Shown here in pieces: positions 58,041 to 64,000 of a DNA stretch of 64,000 bases. Positions within the stretch are counted from its first letter, which is position 1; every line of letters starts with the position of its first letter. The stretch is taken from assembly GCA_032622095.1 (NCBI GenBank), contig CP136069.1, forward strand, positions 121,200,126 through 121,264,125, in the 5' to 3' direction. Position numbers and translations under genes: made by a program. The notes beneath the pieces were generated by a model that was not told where the DNA came from, made no database searches, and saw only the letters and a list, made by a program, of their open reading frames with translations. The stretch is from Siphonodentalium dalli (Eukaryota > Mollusca > Scaphopoda > Gadilida > Siphonodentaliidae).

Positions 58041-59074
58041 CAGGGACGTGGCTATATGGTTTCCGTTAGGGGTGTCCACCATGGGAAATTCCAACTGCAC
58101 CCCCCTTGAATCAGAATCACCCCAAACACAAATTCCATTTGTACCACCCCCTTACATCAGTGCTCACGCCTAATATCCTATATATATATTTTTTTAAACC
58201 TATATTCCAGGTTTGAAAATTCAGATAGTTTAACCTGAACAATTGCATAAATCATAACATCTAATGGTCTAACTCCAGACAAATTCCCACGGCTACGGGC
58301 AAGAGGCGGGGACACACCGGATTGGCCATGGTTATTCGGCCCGGTGTGAGAAAAATGTTAAAACTATAAAAGAAAATATTAAATCCTAGCATGCATCTAG
58401 ACTGGCCTCAATTGAACCTTTCCTGGTGTTGGAAATATCCAACCTCATACTCCCCCTCAGGTTGGAAAACTCTCCAACTGATGACTATTTCAGTCCACAA
58501 GTTTGACCAAATGAAGTAAAATATGTTTTGCAGTTTTGTATTGGCCACGGGGGAATGGACAATGACAACGATAGTCGGCAATTTTTTTTTAATCTGAACA
58601 AGAAAATCTCAAAATCCTAGCATCTAGACTAGCCTCAAACCTTCCTAGAGTTGGACATTTCAAACCTGACACCCCACTTAGGTTGGAAAATTTCAACTGA
58701 TGACAATTCCAATGACAATATTTACCAAATGCATGACAGTATTGTTTTCTTAAATTAACTAGCAGTTTTTTTGACTGGCCACGGGGGAGGGACCAGGACA
58801 CAAACTGTCCAAGTGTTGGAAATTTCCAACCTGTCACCCTCCTAAGGTTGGAAATTTCCGACTGATGACCATTTCAGTCCAAAATATTTACCAAAAATAG
58901 GAAAATATGCAAATAAACTGTTTGAAAATAAAACTACAAGAACATTTTCAACTTAATGTTGGTGTGAAATTTCCAACTAATGTTTTGGCAGGTATGAAAT
59001 TTCCAACTGTTGAACATTTTGACCAAAGTTTGGGGGTGAGACATCCCAACCCCACCCCTGTCGCCACGTCTCTG
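58041..59074 (+). mobile_element. hAT-type non-autonomous element, 8-bp target duplication
   Basis: Best-bounded member of the 'TTTCCAAC' family. Ends CAGGGACGTGGC and, complemented, CAGAGACGTGGCGA. TCTATATC at 58033-58040 is repeated exactly at 59075-59082; 8-bp duplications with CAGGG-type ends are diagnostic of hAT transposons. The interior has numerous GGTTGGAAATTTCCAAC-like words in both orientations, mostly around 58430-59030. No transposase. Confidence 0.85.
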
Positions 59075-59082
59075 TCTATATC

Positions 59083-59820
59083 ATATAAATACTTTTTCTA
59101 AAAACCTTAAACCAACTCGACGTGCGATTTCCCTGCGCTCCTGTTGCGCAAATTCTAGTATAAAAAGTGCGTCTATTTCAGACAAAGTTCAAACAGTAAA
59201 TGTGACCAGACAAGACATAGAAACCGCTAATCTCATATTACCAATCTGACAACACCAGTCGAACATGATTACCTTTCAAAGCAATAACACCGGGCACCAT
59301 GTTACGGACAACCACAGGCACGCACACCATGGATAAATACACGGTGAAAAGAACGGCGTTTTTTTTGTACGGTTATATCTGACATATACCCATGGTTATA
59401 TATAAACGGGCTACGAGCATCTGACTGTTGGTCTAAATTTTATAATTGCAATTAAACCATTTACGTGACGTCATGTAATATCCAACTGTTCAGACTCAAA
59501 CAGACGCTTGGGTGAATTCAAGTATCATATAGGTCGCTGTGGTTCCTGAACTAATGTCTGGTCGGGATGTTTTAAATATGCAGAATTAAAACAAGAAAGG
59601 GTTATGCTGAACATCAAATTTATCTGGAACTGTTAAACATGAACAAATTCAGGAATGTATAAATCCATTAGAATTGTAGTTCGAGTTTCATTCCCCCTTT
59701 TTGTAAGAAACATATTGAATTTCTGGGTATCCAAATTACCACCATCCTCCTGTACCACACAGTCCTGGTGTTTAACTACATCATTGTTATTCTGCTTTTA
59801 TAAATTAGCACGTCCCTCCT
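59083..59820. other. Unassigned DNA
   Basis: Holds the right copy of the 45-bp inverted repeat; otherwise no recognised feature. Confidence 0.4.
59383..59427 (-). repeat. 45-bp inverted repeat, right copy
   Basis: Partner of 56631-56675; CATATACCCATGGTTATATA is part of the shared core. Confidence 0.75.
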
Positions 59821-61210
59821 TTACCACACAGTACTGATGTGTTTAACTACATCCTTGAGTTTCTTTACGCCCTGAATCACGCCCCTGGCAACTTCTTGCT
59901 GCGCGATGCTAGTTCGTTTGTAAGCACGAACGGCGTTGGATCGGTGGCCAGTTTTTTCACATTTAACCTGCTCGGAAATGTCGGCATCATACATTCTGGT
60001 TGCAGCGATGGATCGTAGAGAATGGTTTGTGTAATAACCCTCCACCCCGGCATATCAACACAATGTTTTAACAACCTTCATCGTGGAGTTCTCACCAATG
60101 CGCATGTCAGCATACCACAGAGTGTAGGTAGGTTTTTTTTAGAGCTCGATGGTAAATGAGTGACATTTCCCTCCTCTTGTTCTCAAAGATACATTGTACA
60201 TACTATTCGTATAATTTCACCACACATCTATTTGGATTCTGAATGTTTTCAAACGCTTTCGATCTGTTTTTATCAAATAGGCGGTGCTGTATTCCACCGG
60301 TGTTGCATTTAGAAATGTCTTCAGTGTATTCAAAGTATTTGCGCCCACCCACACTACCGATATGAAATTGAGATGTTTCTCCGTATCTCAAGATATAGTG
60401 TTCCTTTCCTCCACGCGGAGCAAAATTCAATCCTACATGTATATCAGGTAGAATAGTGTATGTATTCGGAAGTTTATCTGGGGAACCGTCACACAAAAAC
60501 ACCAGATTCCCATATATGGTTCTCCGCTTCAACCGAGATAACAGATGCCTGTTTCTTATTGGATCCATTGCCTCTCGATCCAATTAACATCATTCATTTT
60601 CCGTCAAGGTTACGCTTCATTCGCTCAAAACAGTCATCCTCTAAAAGCGTGACATGCCTGTCATTCTCGCGAAGGTAATGTTGTATTGAAATGATCAACT
60701 CATACAATGTATTTCCTTGGTAGTCACCATCACCATCCTTCCTGGCTTCAAACACGAATGCACCAAGGCAATAATCCAACATATCTACGGGCACAGTAAG
60801 CAGGTCTCCACAAACAGTCCTCAGGTCCGTCCTGCTCCGATTCTTCATCCACTCGACAAACAAACAAACGGCCCATTTACACTTAGTTTCATTTTATTTT
60901 GCATAACGGGATTTAGTTATGGTATTTCTCTGAACGTCCGAGATAGGAGAGCAGCGAATCTTTTCTCGGGCTACTGCAGGGCGCTGCATCCATGGGGGGT
61001 GAAGACGTTATCAGCCCCGCTGGATTCCACATCGGGTAAATTGTTAGATTCGTCAGAAGATATCAGCGTTGTGTCAATTGAGAATGTTGGCCCACAGCTC
61101 TCCTCCATATCTAGTATTTGGGTAAATATATCGTTGTCATCGCTATCGTCCTTTTGTTCGACAGAAAATGTGTTTTGCGTCATAAAGATACTATCATCAT
61201 CGTCAGACAT
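59821..61210 (-). pseudogene. Crypton-type tyrosine recombinase (DUF3504 family)
   Basis: Site-specific recombinase of a Crypton DNA transposon, read on the minus strand. ATG at 61210 starts an acidic N-terminus (MSDDDDSIFMTQNTF). Next comes FVEWMKNRSR, FVFEARKDGDGDYQGNTLYE, IQHYLREN and MKRNLDG (60594-60863). The core follows: LNFAPRGGKEHYILRYGE (first catalytic Arg, near 60410), KYFEYTEDISKCNTGGIQHR, NPNRCVVKLYE, WYADMRIGENS, then YYTNHSLRS (HxxR, near 60020), EKTGHRSN (near 59945) and VRAYKRTS (Tyr nucleophile, near 59920). The R, H, R, H, Y set is complete, yet at least two frameshifts and two to three stops break the gene. The core resembles the recombinase-derived domain of ZMYM/QRICH1 proteins. 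Element ends were not found. Confidence 0.82.
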
Positions 61211-61389
61211 TTTGACTACACGTGCAATATCAAACCGTTCGGCAGACGGAAATCAATGTAGTGGCGATAAACTCAGCTTGTGCATTTTACTCAAATCACT
61301 CATTAAGTGCTCACGTGCTTTTGGAATAACAGTTCACTAATCACTGTTTGCCTGATGATTGTGTGCCCTGAGCTATCGCTTTTGGTTTA
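61211..61389. other. Short spacer between Crypton and LINE
   Basis: Would contain the Crypton promoter and the last, unreadable part of the LINE RT (SKPKAIA just after the duplication near 61370-61389). Confidence 0.35.
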
Positions 61390-63450
61390 GACGCATTAAG
61401 AGACACTAGCCACCTATTGGTCCAGTTATAGAGTAGTTATTTATCGTCGTTCATGTGGGACACCAGGCTGTCAGAAGATGGTAGTGACGCATTAAGAGAC
61501 ACTAGCCACCTATTGGTCCAGTTATAGAGTAGTTCTTCATCGTCGTTCATGTGGGACACCAGGCTATCAGGAGATGGTAGTGAGTAGAAAATACACCTGT
61601 CGTCGGCGAATAAACGAACGTTCTATTTCAAGTTGTCACCTGTCATTGATGAAATTGGATAATAACAAGGGACCTAATACACAACACTGGGGGGACACCA
61701 GCTAGCCGTTGCAACGGCTAGATAATTATGAATCAACAAGAACACGTTGGGACATGTTGCTAATGTAATCTATCAACCACGAAAGGAGTTTGCCGCATTT
61801 GCCATAGCTTGGTATTTTGTGATTAGACCTTTGTGCTAAACACGTTCAAAAGCTTTCGAAATGTCACAAAATATTCCAATAGATATTTGTACTATTTCGA
61901 TAATTTGATGCGTTGTACTATGATAAGGGCGGAATCCTGCTTGGTGCTTGTATAGAAGGTTATTATTTTCTAAGTGATCGTATGCTTTATGGAAGACAAT
62001 CTGTTCTAAAACTTTACTAACACACGTTGATGGGGTCATATTTATCGCCCTTTTTGTAGAATGGGATAACTGTAACAGTTGCCATCTTCCATTGAGGGGG
62101 GAATATTCCAGTTTCCATAGATTGTTTAAGACGAATGCAAAGAGGTAGTGAGAGCGATTGGTAACAGCATTTTAGGATTCTGTTGCTAAAAGTATCTGGA
62201 CCAGTTGCTTTGTTAACCTTTAGTTCCTTGAGAATTTTTTTGACGTCATCTTGCGTGATGGTGATTTAGCGAGCGTTCGTTTCGAGAAGAGACTGCCCTT
62301 GATAATTTATTCTACTGTTGTTGATAAAAATTTCGTTGAGGACATGTGCTGTTCTCTTATCATCATACGCAATAGTGGAGCTGGATTGAAGTGGAGGAAT
62401 GGCATTTGATTTGTTTTTTTTCTGGAGCAGCTGGTTTGTGATTTTCCATAATGATTTAGAGTTATCTATCTGGGTCTGAATTTCTTCGAGATATCTAGTG
62501 TTCGCAAATTTGTTCATGTTATTAACTTTGTTAGGTTTTTTTTGGAATCTAACCCAGTCGTGTGGTCGATTTGATTTCAATGTTTTTTTTCTACACCGAT
62601 CGCGACGTCTAATTTCGAGTCAAATGCGACTATTGAGCCATGATTTATCGTTCGGCCTTATGGTTACTGTTTAGTGGGGGACATGTTCATCGACTGTATT
62701 TTGTAGGATATTTTCAAACGTGGATACATTTTCTTCAATTGGGGAAACTACTAGAGAGTACGTTTTTCCTCTCAACTGACGAGAAAACCCGATTCATTTT
62801 TTCAAATGTGTCGCTTAGTTGAGGATTATCGCACGATATAGTAACATACATAGCTTGGTGGTCTGAAACTCCGGGGTCTGGTACGTCTGCATCAAATACT
62901 TCAATAGTTTCAGATAATATGATGGGGTCTAATAGGGAAATGCATGTAGGTTTGTCGATTACATTTTTCATGGAAAAATGTCGATTCTGGATTGTAATAC
63001 ACTACCAGTATACACCAAGTCACAATTTGAAATAGCCTACTATGATAACTGAACTGTTGACGAGTAATGCCGTGGAAATGCTTGTTTCCAGATGCTTCCA
63101 GTATGAAGAGTCTGTGTAGACAGAACGGTAAGTGATACAAATTAGAAAAGAAGAGTGTTTCTGTATAACATTAAACCACATTTGACTTTATTGCGGATGC
63201 TTCTTATGTTATAATGACAACTATTTAGATGGTTTATAGTTGTGCTGACGTCCCGAGCGGGGACAGGGTAGGGGTGAACATCACAACATATAGTGCTATA
63301 AAGAGTTATAATATCAGTAATATTTTAACGTCCGACCGCGGAAGTGTAGATACTCTTTTGGATAGGAGGCTAGATCGGATTCCTTTGGGATTAAAGGTTC
63401 CGATTCTTATACTCGATACTCTTGTAGTGATATGCCCATTTTTCGCAGAT
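61365..63450 (-). pseudogene. LINE with endonuclease and reverse transcriptase (CR1/L2-like), degenerate
   Basis: Minus strand. Endonuclease pieces: RIGTFNPKGIRSSLLSKR (near 63420), YRSVYTDSSYWKHLETSI with SSVIIVGYFKL (GDFN-type motif, D changed to Y), then CISLLDPIILSE and GVSDHQAMYVTI (62735-62971, the SDH motif). Linker RPHDWVRFQKKPNKVN and SKSLWKITNQLL (62266-62580). RT: CVSKVLEQIVFHKAYDHLEN, KHQAGFRPYHSTTHQI, FCDISKAFERV (61836-62039), a damaged GVPQGSVLGPLL block, FADD in VRLFADDRCIF (61599-61610) and NWTNRWLVSLNASKPKAIA. Multiple stops and frameshifts; a 96-bp tandem duplication follows FADD. Confidence 0.85.
61390..61581 (-). repeat. 96-bp (32-codon) tandem duplication within LINE RT
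   Basis: 61486-61581 and 61390-61485 are near-identical (five or so differences). On the minus strand both read LPS(P/S)DSLVSHMNDD...LLYNWTNRWLVSLNA, in frame with FADD upstream and SKPKAIA downstream. The second copy carries a TAA. Confidence 0.9.
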
Positions 63451-64000
63451 CTGCGTATTGTGTTAAATCCGATCTCACTCGGACATGAAGTGAACTGATA
63501 CACGGTTTCACCGACGTTTACGATCATCAAATTACATACTATTATGAAATAACTGCGTATATGTTCGCCAAATTATCACATTATGGGGTTATGTGACACA
63601 ATGCCAGATCATCAATTACGAATACATTTGGACATCTAAAACCAGCTGCACAGAAGCGGAATAGTGTATCAATTTTGGTGTCTGAAATTGGATAGCCATC
63701 GTGATTGGTCTCAACCTACTGCATGTGGTGTCACCGACACAAAACATTCTATAACTTTCAGACTAGATTTGGTCTATACACACACAAAGATGGACAACTC
63801 TACAATTATATACCGTACTGTCTGACGGCTCTGGCATTTTTTATCAGCAGAATTGTTGTGTATAATGCAGTTTTTAGTCGGATCTCCACACAAATTGTTC
63901 AGGGAATTTTTATTGAGATATTTCAGTACACACAATAATGTGCTCACGGAGCTATATATACTTCCAAGCACGAAGGAATGAAATATGGCGGCCACAATAA
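63451..64000. other. Unassigned DNA
   Basis: May hold the 5' region of the LINE; no recognised feature. Confidence 0.35.

Noticed and set aside
59821-61210. Domesticated host gene of the ZMYM/QRICH1 type
   Set aside because: Frame breaks are not at splice sites and stops are inside the catalytic domain, so a decayed Crypton is simpler.

Overview
The window looks like intergenic or intronic DNA from a eukaryote, most likely a marine invertebrate and probably a lophotrochozoan such as a mollusc. This is an inference from the AT-rich composition, frequent ACATGTA words, an element with TAGCTCAAC ends and internal ~160-bp tandem repeats, and the mix of DIRS, Crypton, CR1/L2-like, hAT and Harbinger-like elements. 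I see no intact host gene, no rRNA or tRNA gene, no operon-like arrangement and no CRISPR array. Nearly everything I can identify is a transposable element (TE), a TE relic or a tandem repeat.

Layout. 0.6-0.8 kb: a CACTA-like end. 0.85-11.2 kb: a degenerate DIRS-type tyrosine-recombinase retrotransposon (gag, RT/RNase H, recombinase). It is split by a 4.66-kb Helitron-like (HINE-type) insertion in RT and by a 1.6-kb Harbinger-like insertion in the recombinase; both insertions carry further elements. 13.0-16.6 kb: a TTAA-flanked inverted-repeat element holding several short inverted-repeat elements and a LINE 3' end. 17-24 kb: tandem repeats, foldbacks, a second DIRS terminus and several MITEs. 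24-30.7 kb: mostly unrecognised, with two minisatellites. 30.7-38.0 kb: a 7.2-kb palindromic element with a 2.2-kb insertion in one arm. 39-45.8 kb: four non-LTR retrotransposon (LINE) fragments. 47.1-49.0 kb: an ~160-bp tandem array inside an element. 49.8-53.2 kb: hairpins and tandem repeats. 53.2-53.6 kb: another LINE fragment. 55.1-59.1 kb: Harbinger-like and hAT elements. 59.8-61.2 kb: a Crypton tyrosine recombinase pseudogene. 61.4-63.4 kb: a LINE with endonuclease and RT domains and a 32-codon in-frame duplication.

How the parts relate. Insertions can be ordered by nesting. Several boundaries are resolved to the base because the target-site duplication is visible, or because a paired repeat copy still shows the empty site. 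The scientific interest is this layered insertion history, two independent kinds of tyrosine-recombinase element (DIRS and Crypton) in one 64-kb stretch, the giant palindrome, and the recurrent AAGATGGCGGC (YY1-like) motif in unrelated repeats. All coding relics carry stops or frameshifts, so I infer no active system here.
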